Source: Rhodospirillales bacterium
GTDB lineage: Bacteria > Pseudomonadota > Alphaproteobacteria > Micavibrionales > Micavibrionaceae
Assembly (NCBI GenBank): GCA_020638175.1
Contig: JACKJA010000002.1
Coordinates: forward strand, 744,001-808,000
Direction of reading: 5' to 3'
DNA length: 64,000 nucleotides
This document shows positions 16,646 through 24,608 of this stretch, in pieces; position 1 is the first letter of the stretch, and every line of letters begins with the position of its first letter. Under the pieces are notes generated by a model, which ran no database searches, was not told the DNA's origin, and saw only the letters and a list, made by a program, of their open reading frames with translations. The translations under genes were made by a program, and so were the position numbers.

Positions 16646-17565
16646 GCTGCTTTTTCAATAGAGATATCGGCGGCATACATGTCGACATCTTTGGCCGGGG
16701 GCAGGGCGCTTTGCGCGCCGATCCGGGTGCAGGCCAGTGACCCGGCCACCGAGGCTCGCCGCAAGGCTTCGTCCAGTGAGAGCCCCTGATCCAGCGCCGC
16801 CGCGAAATAACCGCAAAACGCATCCCCCGCGCCGATCGTGTCAATCGGCTTTACTTTTAGCGCCGGGACGCTCAAAAGCCCTTCATCGGTGCAGGCAATA
16901 GTTCCGTCCGGACCCAGAGTAATAATCACGGTTGTGCCGAATTTGTCATGAAGGCTCCGGGCGAAGGCAAATTTGTCTTTTGTATCCAGACCCAGCGTTT
17001 CTCCCAGTCCGTCAGCTTCATGCTCGTTCATAATCAGGAAATCAAGGTGCCGCAGGGCATCCTCGGATAACGGGTTGGCCGGGGCCAGGTTCATGATGGT
17101 CCGGGCGCCTTTCGATTTGGCGCGGCGCACCAGGGATTCAGTTTCAACCAGCGGCAGCTCGGCCTGAACAAGAACCGTTGTGTCATTGTTAAGCTCTTTG
17201 TCAGGGATTGTGCTTTCCCGCGCTTTCAGATTAGCGCCATGGCTGACGACGACCCGGTGGGTGCCATCCGTTTCATCGACGAATATGACGGCCATGCCCG
17301 AGGGCATATCAAGGAATTCAATGCCGGATACGTCAACTTCATGCGCGGCCAGATTTTTGAATAACTGCCGTCCGTGGCCGCCTTGTCCCAGCGCGCCGTA
17401 AAATTTAACGTCCGCCCCGGCCCGGGCAGCCGCTATGGCTTGGTTCGCGCCTTTGCCTCCGGGGGCTTCATGGTGGGTTTCGAGGTGAATGGCCGTGTCT
17501 TTGGGCGGCAAATCCGCCAGCTGAAAAAACTGATCCAGTACGTTAGAGCCAAATACGATAATCAT
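16642..17565 (-). CDS. rbsK: Ribokinase-family (PfkB) sugar kinase
   Basis: A 307-aa PfkB-fold kinase. The N-terminal signature GGKGANQAIAAARAGADV and C-terminal DTIGAGDAFCGYFAAAL, with the catalytic Asp in GAGD, are intact. The pattern best fits ribokinase (ATP plus D-ribose to ribose-5-phosphate), although PfkB members are hard to assign. ATG 17565 is chosen: GGAAGG lies 6 nt upstream and the family starts with IIVFGSN. No ribose transporter or regulator adjoins it, so it may scavenge ribose from nucleosides. Confidence 0.85.
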   Translation of the reverse strand: MIIVFGSNVLDQFFQLADLPPKDTAIHLETHHEAPGGKGANQAIAAARAGADVKFYGALGQGGHGRQLFKNLAAHEVDVSGIEFLDMPSGMAVIFVDETDGTHRVVVSHGANLKARESTIPDKELNNDTTVLVQAELPLVETESLVRRAKSKGARTIMNLAPANPLSEDALRHLDFLIMNEHEADGLGETLGLDTKDKFAFARSLHDKFGTTVIITLGPDGTIACTDEGLLSVPALKVKPIDTIGAGDAFCGYFAAALDQGLSLDEALRRASVAGSLACTRIGAQSALPPAKDVDMYAADISIEKAA

Positions 17566-17622
17566 GCCAAACCTTCCCTTCTGCACATCGACCGTGACGG
17601 CCGCGCGCTGTTAAGGGATTAT

Positions 17623-17655
17623 AACGCCTCCCCCGCTAACAGCAAGGGAGGCGTT
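17623..17655. repeat. 10-bp inverted repeat between rbsK and the GT20-like gene
   Basis: AACGCCTCCC (17623-17632) and GGGAGGCGTT (17646-17655) form a stable stem with a 13-nt loop, just after the GT20-like stop codon on the minus strand. There is no T run on the exit side for minus-strand transcription, so it is a weak terminator or an mRNA-stabilising 3' hairpin. Confidence 0.5.
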
Positions 17656-17677
17656 GATAAAAAAGTAAGGAGTTTCT

Positions 17678-19258
17678 TTAACCCAGCGTTTTCTTGTTTT
17701 GCTGGTCGTTGATCGTCATAGCGGGTGCGTAACCGGGTTTACGTTCAAGTATTGTTTCGCCTTCTTCCAGCTGACGTCTGGCCCAGTCTTCCGGGGTGTT
17801 TTTCTTCAGGAACTTTACAATCCTGTGCGTTTGATTGATCGTTCTGTGCAGCGTGTTTTCTCTCAGGGCTTCTCTGAGAGATTTCACGGATCTCTCTATA
17901 TCGTTAGGATATAGAGGATGACAGATGTCATCGTTTTGGTCGTAGAATCCGGCGTTAATACTAACCCAGTGTCCCACCAGCCCTGAATGCTCGAATGATG
18001 GGTTTTTATACAGGGAGTCACGCATGATGGCGCATTGGGCGATACCCATGTGATAGCCCTCATCCGTTGAGCTGACAACGTAAACGCCGCCTTTGGTGGT
18101 TAGAGCGCGAGAAAGGCCTGCAATTTCATCGTAATTCAACCGATCGTCAGGTTTCTCGTCACGGATATTGTTCAGCTTGATAATAGGCGCTCTAATGCCC
18201 CGGGCTTCCCATTTTTGATTAATGGCTTCCATCGTCGACATAATTTCGTTATTGAGGGCGGCGTACGGGTTGTCTTTACCGCCACCGTTTGATAGCGGCA
18301 CGGCCTGCATCAAAACAATTTTGTCTTGTTCATCCGGGAAGCGCTCAAGATAGGCATCGACCATTTTCATGCGTTCGGGGATGTTTTTGAACCGATCGCA
18401 CCGGTCAACGGCAGCAAGAATTTTACGGCCGTCGGCCATATCAAGTGCATGTTCGGAAAAACGTTGAGCTTCCAAGCTAAGAGGTTTTTCTTTCCAAAGA
18501 TCAATATCCACGCCAAGGGGGATATGATCGATTTTCCGTGTAAACGTTCGGCCCCGCTCAACAACCAGTCGCGCAAAGTTATCGGCTTGACGGCGCGAAT
18601 GGAAAAACAGGGTATCGGCTTGTATCAAGCTATCTATAACGTCATCCAGCCTTTCCATCTGTTCTAACGATTTAAGGCTGCCAGTCACGGCCTGATGCAG
18701 GAAAAATGTGATCGGTACATGGGGCATGCGATCACGGATATCACCGACGGCGAAATAGAAGTCTTTATTCTGGATGTTAACGACCGGTTTCCGTCCCTCT
18801 GCCATTTCTGTCTTGGCATAAGAAACCGTGGCATCAGCCATGATGGTGTCGATTCCACGAAAGGCTTTGAATTCGTCTTCATCGTATGGAAAAGCGTCAT
18901 CCGGGGTGTTATGCCAAAATCCTTTGGCGTAAGCGTCAAAGCCCTTGGCCAGTTCGTTCATTTCTCTGGGAACGGGAACGAACGTGATATTCAAACGATC
19001 TGCAATTTCTTTTAGATCAGGGTCGATCTCGGCATCTGCTCCGCTGGGCGGAGACCAGGGCACGATCAGACGATATTTAAGTTTTTCTTTGTCGGCTTGT
19101 TCTTTTAGCCATGCTGTTGGCCTGTGGGCCCAGTGATTGATTCTGGGGTTTTGATAAAGCCAGGGCTTCCCCTTTTTCTTCATATGGTCAACGATGATAT
19201 CGTTTTCCGGCCCGGCCAATCCTTTCAGGACAATAATATGGGATGTATCAGTCCGCAT
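17678..19258 (-). CDS. GT20-like glycosyltransferase (trehalose-6-P / glucosylglycerol-P synthase fold)
   Basis: A 526-aa cytoplasmic protein that aligns by eye with the OtsA/GgpS family along most of its length. GFWHNTPDDAFPYDEDEF matches the acceptor region, PITFFLHQAVTG matches FFLHIPFP, IDHIPLGVDIDLW follows, and AAVDRCDRFKNIPERM matches the VxRxDxxKGIPER donor motif. Departures are clear. The usual HDYHL is QNKDF, and the DGMNLVAKE donor loop reads TDEGYHMGIAQ. It may therefore use a different acceptor or donor from OtsA. It is divergent from a GH13_18-type phosphorylase, with a HAD-IIB phosphatase and a glycerate kinase nearby, suggesting synthesis of a glucosylated osmolyte phosphate. 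The start is at 19258, with GAGGGTG upstream. Confidence 0.65.
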   Translation of the reverse strand: MRTDTSHIIVLKGLAGPENDIIVDHMKKKGKPWLYQNPRINHWAHRPTAWLKEQADKEKLKYRLIVPWSPPSGADAEIDPDLKEIADRLNITFVPVPREMNELAKGFDAYAKGFWHNTPDDAFPYDEDEFKAFRGIDTIMADATVSYAKTEMAEGRKPVVNIQNKDFYFAVGDIRDRMPHVPITFFLHQAVTGSLKSLEQMERLDDVIDSLIQADTLFFHSRRQADNFARLVVERGRTFTRKIDHIPLGVDIDLWKEKPLSLEAQRFSEHALDMADGRKILAAVDRCDRFKNIPERMKMVDAYLERFPDEQDKIVLMQAVPLSNGGGKDNPYAALNNEIMSTMEAINQKWEARGIRAPIIKLNNIRDEKPDDRLNYDEIAGLSRALTTKGGVYVVSSTDEGYHMGIAQCAIMRDSLYKNPSFEHSGLVGHWVSINAGFYDQNDDICHPLYPNDIERSVKSLREALRENTLHRTINQTHRIVKFLKKNTPEDWARRQLEEGETILERKPGYAPAMTINDQQNKKTLG

Positions 19259-19299
19259 TTTCCAGTTCACCCTCTTAATATATTCACACCGTCGCAAGG

Positions 19300-19328
19300 T
19301 TATAATCTATGTATTATGCCAAATGCAA
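19300..19328 (-). promoter_or_regulatory. Sigma-70 promoter for the GT20-like gene
   Basis: On the minus strand, TTGCAT and TTATAA are separated by 17 bp, about 42 bp before the start codon. Confidence 0.5.
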
Positions 19329-19353
19329 ACAAAATATATTGGAATAGTTTTTG

Positions 19354-19382
19354 TTGCCGAAAAATATTTGTTTAGCTTATAA
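19354..19382 (+). promoter_or_regulatory. Sigma-70 promoter for the GH13 phosphorylase
   Basis: TTGCCG and TTATAA are separated by 17 bp, ending 34 bp before the GTG start. It lies back to back with the minus-strand promoter at 19300-19328. Confidence 0.5.
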
Positions 19383-19416
19383 GTGAGTCTTTCACGGGAT
19401 AATAGAGGAAAAAAAA

Positions 19417-21465
19417 GTGAAAGATAACATTCAGACGCTTCCCACGGGTGAAGCAACGAAGAGCCTGCCGAACACAAAATTGCGCGAAGAAACATTGGAC
19501 CGGATTGACGCTTTGCTGGTTGAGCATGAGTGGAACGGCGTTAACCGTGGCCTGTACACGCTGGATGAATTGCGCGGCATACGGGAGCATCTGAAAGATC
19601 TGGCATCATGGCTGGCAAAGAACGAACCGGCGTTTTTGCGTGATGCCGACGAACATTACACCCACCATAGCCGCTTTAATGAAAAAACGGCGCTTTGTAT
19701 TGCTTATGTTGATCACATCGAAGTCGAGGATGGCATAAAGCCCGCCCCGGTTCTGAGCGAATTTTTCAATGAAAACCTTGCGGGGTTATACTCACATCTT
19801 CACATTTTGCCGCATTTTCCCAGCCCGATCATCCATGAAGGCATGCAAGGCCCGTCGAGCCGCGCTGATGGCGGATTTGAAGCTATGAACTACCGGATGG
19901 ATCCGAAATACGGTACGCCCGAAGACTTGATGGAGGCCAAAGCCGGCTTGATGTTTGATTTTGTGCTGAACCATTTGTCAGCCAAAGGCGATTTGTTTGA
20001 AAAATTCATTGAAAACGAGCCGGGTTATGAGGATTTCTTTATAACAATTCCGCAAGACAAGCTTGATAAATTGAATCTCGCGCCGGTTTTCCGTCCGCGG
20101 GAACATCACCCGGTGATTCCCTACACCAACAGCAAGGGCGAAACCAAAAACGTCTGGTGTACCTTCAGTGAAACACAGGCTGATATCAATATTAAAGACC
20201 CGCGTGTGTTCTGTGAAATCATGGAGGCGCTGGTCAAGGATTTCGTCGGGCAGGGCGCCAGCTGGATTCGCCTCGATGCGATCGGATACCTGGTCAAGAT
20301 GCTGGGCGTTGAGGACCGGGAAGCCCTGACGGATTGCTTTGGGATCGAGGAAACGCATAATGTTTTGAAAGCCATGCGGGCGTTCCTGCGGGACGTGGCG
20401 CCGTCGGTGACTCTGGTTCCGGAAGTCAACGCGACCGAGAGCGTTATCAAGACATACTATGGGCAGAACAACGATGAGGGACATCTGGTCTATGAATTTC
20501 CTTCGGCGCCGCTGTCCTTGTTCACGATTTACCGCGAGGACGCCGGTGCTATTTTGAAATGGGCGGAAGAGCGCAATAAAAACCCGGAATGGATTGGTCT
20601 GGCCTTTACCAATTCGCATGATGGCGTTGGTGTTTTGCCAATGGCCGAGGTCAAAGAGGAGCCGGAAGGCATGAGCGCCCTGAATTTCCTGCTTCATCAA
20701 ATCGAGCGCCGGGGCGGCGGGATCAATTACAAGAGCAAAATCGTGGATGGCGAAACGGTGCGGGTGCCTTACGAGGCCTGCATTACCTGGACGCAGGCGA
20801 TCTTGTCACCGCCGGAATCGGCGGCCTTGCGCGGAAACCGCCTGACGGATGCGGAAATTGACGAAATCGTTGACCGGTTCATGGCGTCGCAGTCCTTTAT
20901 TTATACGGCGCCGCACTGCGTTCCTGCCGATTATATGGGCGTGATTACATCTTTGCTCAATGATGAGTACCTCTATGAGCTGGCCGGTCATCGCCGCAAT
21001 AAAAACCGCGGTCTGGTCAAGGCTGATGAGTTCGAAAAAGCGCTGACAAACCCGGAAACGAACTACGAGATGTTACGGAACAAGATATTCAATCGCAAAA
21101 AACAGCTCATCGAGGCGCGTCAAAGCTCTCCGGCCTTTAGTCCTTATGCCCTGTGTGATGTGGGTATAGCAACGGTCGAGGGACAAGCCGCAGGGGCGCG
21201 CCCGGTCTATTCGATCTTGCGTCACAGCCCGCACTGCAAGGAAAAGGTTGTTACGCTGACAAACTGCACGCCGGAACCGCAACAGGTTTTCATTGAGCGT
21301 CCGGCACTGGGGGAAATAGGGGCGCCCTATATTCCCAAAGAGGTCGCCAATACGCTTCAGGCGGTGGATATGCTGAGTAGCGAAAGCCATGAGATCGCGG
21401 CCCACGGCTTGTCCCTGACGCTGGCACCTTATCAGGTTGCATGGCTGAGGGTCGCCGCGAAATAA
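19417..21465 (+). CDS. GH13 subfamily 18-type glucoside phosphorylase (glucosylglycerate/glucosylglycerol type)
   Basis: A 682-aa alpha-amylase-fold enzyme. The four GH13 regions are FDFVLNHLS, IRLDAIGYLV (nucleophile Asp287), LVPEVNAT (acid/base Glu336) and FTNSHDGVGV (transition-state stabiliser Asp402). The stretch after the acid/base Glu (YYGQNNDEGHLVYEF) and the SHDGVG ending resemble glucosylglycerate/glucosylglycerol phosphorylases more than sucrose phosphorylase, which has THDG. The likely reaction is alpha-glucoside + Pi to glucose-1-phosphate + aglycone. It has no signal peptide, so it is cytoplasmic. Start GTG 19417 has AGAGGA upstream. It is convergent with a HAD phosphatase and divergent from the GT20-like synthase. 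Confidence 0.75.
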   Translation: MKDNIQTLPTGEATKSLPNTKLREETLDRIDALLVEHEWNGVNRGLYTLDELRGIREHLKDLASWLAKNEPAFLRDADEHYTHHSRFNEKTALCIAYVDHIEVEDGIKPAPVLSEFFNENLAGLYSHLHILPHFPSPIIHEGMQGPSSRADGGFEAMNYRMDPKYGTPEDLMEAKAGLMFDFVLNHLSAKGDLFEKFIENEPGYEDFFITIPQDKLDKLNLAPVFRPREHHPVIPYTNSKGETKNVWCTFSETQADINIKDPRVFCEIMEALVKDFVGQGASWIRLDAIGYLVKMLGVEDREALTDCFGIEETHNVLKAMRAFLRDVAPSVTLVPEVNATESVIKTYYGQNNDEGHLVYEFPSAPLSLFTIYREDAGAILKWAEERNKNPEWIGLAFTNSHDGVGVLPMAEVKEEPEGMSALNFLLHQIERRGGGINYKSKIVDGETVRVPYEACITWTQAILSPPESAALRGNRLTDAEIDEIVDRFMASQSFIYTAPHCVPADYMGVITSLLNDEYLYELAGHRRNKNRGLVKADEFEKALTNPETNYEMLRNKIFNRKKQLIEARQSSPAFSPYALCDVGIATVEGQAAGARPVYSILRHSPHCKEKVVTLTNCTPEPQQVFIERPALGEIGAPYIPKEVANTLQAVDMLSSESHEIAAHGLSLTLAPYQVAWLRVAAK

Positions 21466-21470
21466 AGCCG

Positions 21471-22409
21471 TTACAGTCTGAGCGTATGTGGCGGCTTGGC
21501 AGGGTTCTGGGGGCGCCATTGAGCAAGGCCGGCCAGATGATGGGGGATAGTTGGTTCCTGTTCCAGCCGCCCGAAATGAACCAAGGCTTCGAAAACGCCT
21601 TGGGCGTAGGGGGCTTGGGCCTTATAAATCCGGCTTTTGTCCTCAATATGCTGCTCAACGGCCTGTACGAGGCTATCCTGCGCATTGCCGGGCAGGATAA
21701 TGTTAATATCTTCGACCAGCATTCCATCCAGGTCGTTGATGGAATCACCGCCATAATAAACGTTCTTCAACGGCACATCGTAATGCCAGGCGGCAAAACG
21801 AATGGCATTGCCCTTGGTTGCGCCCTTGGGGGTCAGGTCAACGGCGAATTTTGTCTGCATTGACGCCGTGATTGATAGGTCATCAGGATTGATTTCATAG
21901 ACTTTCAATGTATCCAGAAGAGCATCATAAAGCTCTTCATTGCTCATCGTGGTCTTCGGATCTTTCCAGCCACTGATTTTATGAGGGCCGAGAAACGCGT
22001 CTTCCTGCAATTTCAGGCCCGGCGTGTTTTCAATCACAGCGCGCAGCGTTTCGTAATGTTCCTCGAAAAATCCCGCAGCGTCCTGCTTGATTAATCTGTC
22101 CATCGGAACATAAAGAGACTGTTCCTCGTCCCAGAGCAACGCTTCGGTCCCGACACTGGCTAAAATCATCGGTGTGCGGGCGGCATGCGGTCCGGGCAAT
22201 GAGGCACTTTGACTGTTTTCGATGTCGCGGATGATATGCACCGGGGAGCGGCCCGTACAATGAATCAGCGGCAACGCGCCGCTTTCAGCCATATCTTTAA
22301 GCAAAAAGCTATAGGGGAGCGCCGGGCTGGCTTGAAGTTCCTGATGTTTTGTCGGCGCTTGCGTGTTATCAAAATCCAGAATCAGCAGCCATTTTTGACC
22401 GTCCGTCAT
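21471..22409 (-). CDS. HAD-IIB sugar-phosphate phosphatase (sucrose-phosphatase-like)
   Basis: A 312-aa HAD-superfamily hydrolase with the DxDxT nucleophile motif as DFDNT (Asp12, Asp14), motif II CTGRSP, a Lys in TPKGATKGNAI and motif IV GGDSINDLDGM. The order and cap resemble sucrose-6-phosphate, mannosyl-3-phosphoglycerate and glucosyl-3-phosphoglycerate phosphatases. In context it would remove phosphate from the product of the GT20-like synthase. It lies 70 bp downstream of the glycerate kinase gene, with its own promoter in the gap, and its end is 5 bp from the GH13 stop. Confidence 0.75.
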   Translation of the reverse strand: MTDGQKWLLILDFDNTQAPTKHQELQASPALPYSFLLKDMAESGALPLIHCTGRSPVHIIRDIENSQSASLPGPHAARTPMILASVGTEALLWDEEQSLYVPMDRLIKQDAAGFFEEHYETLRAVIENTPGLKLQEDAFLGPHKISGWKDPKTTMSNEELYDALLDTLKVYEINPDDLSITASMQTKFAVDLTPKGATKGNAIRFAAWHYDVPLKNVYYGGDSINDLDGMLVEDINIILPGNAQDSLVQAVEQHIEDKSRIYKAQAPYAQGVFEALVHFGRLEQEPTIPHHLAGLAQWRPQNPAKPPHTLRL

Positions 22410-22448
22410 AGGAAGGGTCCCCCTGTCGTGTTTGTAAAAACAGAGCCT

Positions 22449-22476
22449 TTATAATTTATATTGTCATAAAGTGCAA
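22449..22476 (-). promoter_or_regulatory. Sigma-70 promoter for the HAD phosphatase
   Basis: On the minus strand, TTGCAC and TTATAA are separated by 16 bp, located in the 70-bp gap upstream of the phosphatase start. Confidence 0.45.
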
Positions 22477-22479
22477 ATT

Positions 22480-23745
22480 TTACAGGATCAGGAATATACG
22501 GAAATCATTGACGTTGGTATGGGTCGGGCCGGGCGCCACACGATCGGCGAGCGCATCGAAAAACGCATAAGAATCGTTGTTCGTCAGCAAAGCCTTGGCA
22601 TTCAAACCGGCGGCTTCGGCCCGTTTCATGGTCGTTGAATCAATCGTCGCTCCGGCATTATCCTTGTTGCCGTCGATACCGTCCGTGTCACAGGACAGGG
22701 CATAAACGCCGTCTGCCCTGTTGAGCAGCAACGCGCTCGCCAGCATCAGCTGGGTGTTGGGGCCGCCATCGCCGGTGCCGGTCAGTTTTACGGTGGTCTC
22801 GCCGCCGGAAATCAGAGCACAGGGCCGTTTTACGGGCTGATTATGTCGCAAAACCTGTTTCACAAGCGCAACATGAAATCCGGCGGCCTCGTTGGTATCG
22901 CCTTCAATTTCGCTCGACAGGATATAGGGCGTAAAGCCGCGCTCCTGAATATAAGCCGCGGCGGCTTCCAGCGCCTTTTGCGGCGTGGCAATCAGGTGGT
23001 ATTCCGTGTTGGCAAAGACCGGATCGTCGGGCTTCGGCGTTTCATGGGCCGGGTCGTTTAGATAATCGACAATCGCCTGTGTTGTCTGGATATCGTATTT
23101 TTTCAGGATCGCCCGCGCGTCTTCCAGTGTCGTCGGATCGCCGACCGTCGGGCCGGAGGCAATCGTCGAAGGATCATCGCCCGCCACATCGGAAATCGAC
23201 AGGGTGACCAGCCGGGCCGGCGCGGCGGCTTTGGCCAGTTTACCGCCAAAAGCCTGATTAAGATGTTTGCGCACGGTGTTGATTTCGTGAATGCCGGCGC
23301 CGCAGGCAAGAAGCTGTTTGTTAAGCGTCTGAATATCGGCAAAATCAATACCGTCCGCCGGACAGGTCAACAGGGCGGATCCGCCGCCGGACAGCAGGCA
23401 TACGACCAGGTCATCGGCGGTTGTTTGTTCCAGAAAAGCGAGCATGTCCTTGGCGCCGTCCATCCCGGCCTGATCGGGGACGGGGTGGGCCGCTTCAATC
23501 ACCCGGATGATCTTTGTCGGCAGCTTGTGCCCATAGCGGGTGATGACCATGCCCTCCATATCGTGATCCCACAGCTCTTCGAAGACCTGTGCCATACGCG
23601 CAGCGGCTTTCCCGGCACCGATGATATAGGTTTTGCCCTTGGGCTTTGCCGGGATATAGGGCGTCATGCCGTTTTCAGGCCGCGATACCGCAACGGCAAC
23701 ATCATAGGCACCAAGGAGAATCTGTTTGTAATCTGGGGATGTCAT
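22480..23745 (-). CDS. Glycerate 2-kinase (MOFRL family)
   Basis: A 421-aa protein of the DUF4147/MOFRL family, often annotated TtuD or hydroxypyruvate reductase but known to act as glycerate 2-kinase (glycerate + ATP to 2-phosphoglycerate). Visible marks are YIIGAGKAAARMAQ near the N-terminus, CLLSGGGSALLTCPADG, VRKHLNQAFGGKLAKAA, LSISDVAGDDPSTIASGPT, and a C-terminal MOFRL segment with DTDGIDGNKDNAGA. If the neighbouring phosphorylase acts on glucosylglycerate, this enzyme would feed the released glycerate into glycolysis. That link is inference. It is divergent from sixA. Confidence 0.85.
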   Translation of the reverse strand: MTSPDYKQILLGAYDVAVAVSRPENGMTPYIPAKPKGKTYIIGAGKAAARMAQVFEELWDHDMEGMVITRYGHKLPTKIIRVIEAAHPVPDQAGMDGAKDMLAFLEQTTADDLVVCLLSGGGSALLTCPADGIDFADIQTLNKQLLACGAGIHEINTVRKHLNQAFGGKLAKAAAPARLVTLSISDVAGDDPSTIASGPTVGDPTTLEDARAILKKYDIQTTQAIVDYLNDPAHETPKPDDPVFANTEYHLIATPQKALEAAAAYIQERGFTPYILSSEIEGDTNEAAGFHVALVKQVLRHNQPVKRPCALISGGETTVKLTGTGDGGPNTQLMLASALLLNRADGVYALSCDTDGIDGNKDNAGATIDSTTMKRAEAAGLNAKALLTNNDSYAFFDALADRVAPGPTHTNVNDFRIFLIL

Positions 23746-23834
23746 GATCGGAATATATGGCTTTGCTTGTCTGGTTTCTGTTAAACTCAGGCAGAATTAA
23801 TCACGTGAAACGGTCTCTGGCAAACGATTTTCAA

Positions 23835-24293
23835 ATGGGCAAACGATTTCTCTACATTCTCCGGCATGCGGAAGCGGCCTTTAATGCCGAAAGCGACAGA
23901 ATCCGGCCCCTGACAGACAAGGGGAAATCTGATGCCAAAACGCTCGGCCAGCGCCTGAAGCAGGCCGGTTACAATCTTGATTATGTGCTGTGTTCACCAG
24001 CCCGGCGGACCAAGGAAACGCTGGATGCGCTGGCGCTGGATTGCGCGGCGATTTATCCGGAAAATCTCTACAATGCGCTGGCGAGCGAAATTTATGAGTG
24101 CATCCAGACCGCGCCGCCGTCATGCGAATCGTTGCTGGTTGTGGCCCATAACCCCGGTGTGGGTGATCTGGTCAGGTTTTTAACCGGAAAAATGATGTGT
24201 TTTGCGCCGGGCGCGCTGGCGCGGCTTGAAATAAAGGCCGAAGATTGGGAATCCCTTATGCCGGGGGATGGACATCTGGTAGATGTGATCTAA
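23835..24293 (+). CDS. sixA: Phosphohistidine phosphatase SixA-like
   Basis: A 152-aa histidine phosphatase (phosphoglycerate-mutase clan). The catalytic motif YILRHAEAAFN stands near the N-terminus, SPARRTKETLDAL follows, and the second catalytic His is in VVAHNPGVGDLVRFLTG. SixA removes phosphate from His residues of phosphotransfer domains, so it may act on the HPt-type kinases here. The start MGKRFLYILRHAEA is chosen because the family begins there; the frame extends upstream to 23757. It ends one base before the convergent small gene. Confidence 0.85.
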   Translation: MGKRFLYILRHAEAAFNAESDRIRPLTDKGKSDAKTLGQRLKQAGYNLDYVLCSPARRTKETLDALALDCAAIYPENLYNALASEIYECIQTAPPSCESLLVVAHNPGVGDLVRFLTGKMMCFAPGALARLEIKAEDWESLMPGDGHLVDVI

Positions 24294-24545
24294 TTATGGC
24301 TTGTTGTTGAAGCAGTTAACGCCATGAAGGGCGTTGGCTGCGCATACGACGGTCCCTTTGACGACATCGAACTCTTTTTTGTAAAGATCGCCGGCTTCGT
24401 GTCCGAATGTTTTTACGGAAGAGTTGGATAAAGGCTGTTGGGGTGTAACCGAATGCTGGGAACAACTGTGAATTCCTGCGGCTACCGGGTAAAAAAGAGC
24501 CGCCAGAAGCGATCCTCTGAAAATAAAGCCGGGAATACTCATCAT
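24294..24545 (-). CDS. Small secreted hypothetical protein
   Basis: An 83-aa protein with a likely signal peptide (FIFRGSLLAALFYPVAAG) and a short mature part that holds three Cys (one just after the signal, two near the C-terminus). No family is recognised. A ribosome site, AAAGAGATGAG, directly precedes the double ATG at 24545/24542. Its stop abuts that of sixA. The plus-strand frame across this region has no such support. Confidence 0.4.
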   Translation of the reverse strand: MMSIPGFIFRGSLLAALFYPVAAGIHSCSQHSVTPQQPLSNSSVKTFGHEAGDLYKKEFDVVKGTVVCAANALHGVNCFNNKP

Positions 24546-24608
24546 CTCATCTCTTTAAACATCAACAAAGATATTTATTTGACATATCGATATATAAAAA
24601 TCAACGCT

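Noticed and set aside
17623..17655. Intrinsic terminator after the GT20-like gene
   Set aside because: The stem is strong, but the T run lies on the wrong side for minus-strand transcription; it is listed only as an inverted repeat.
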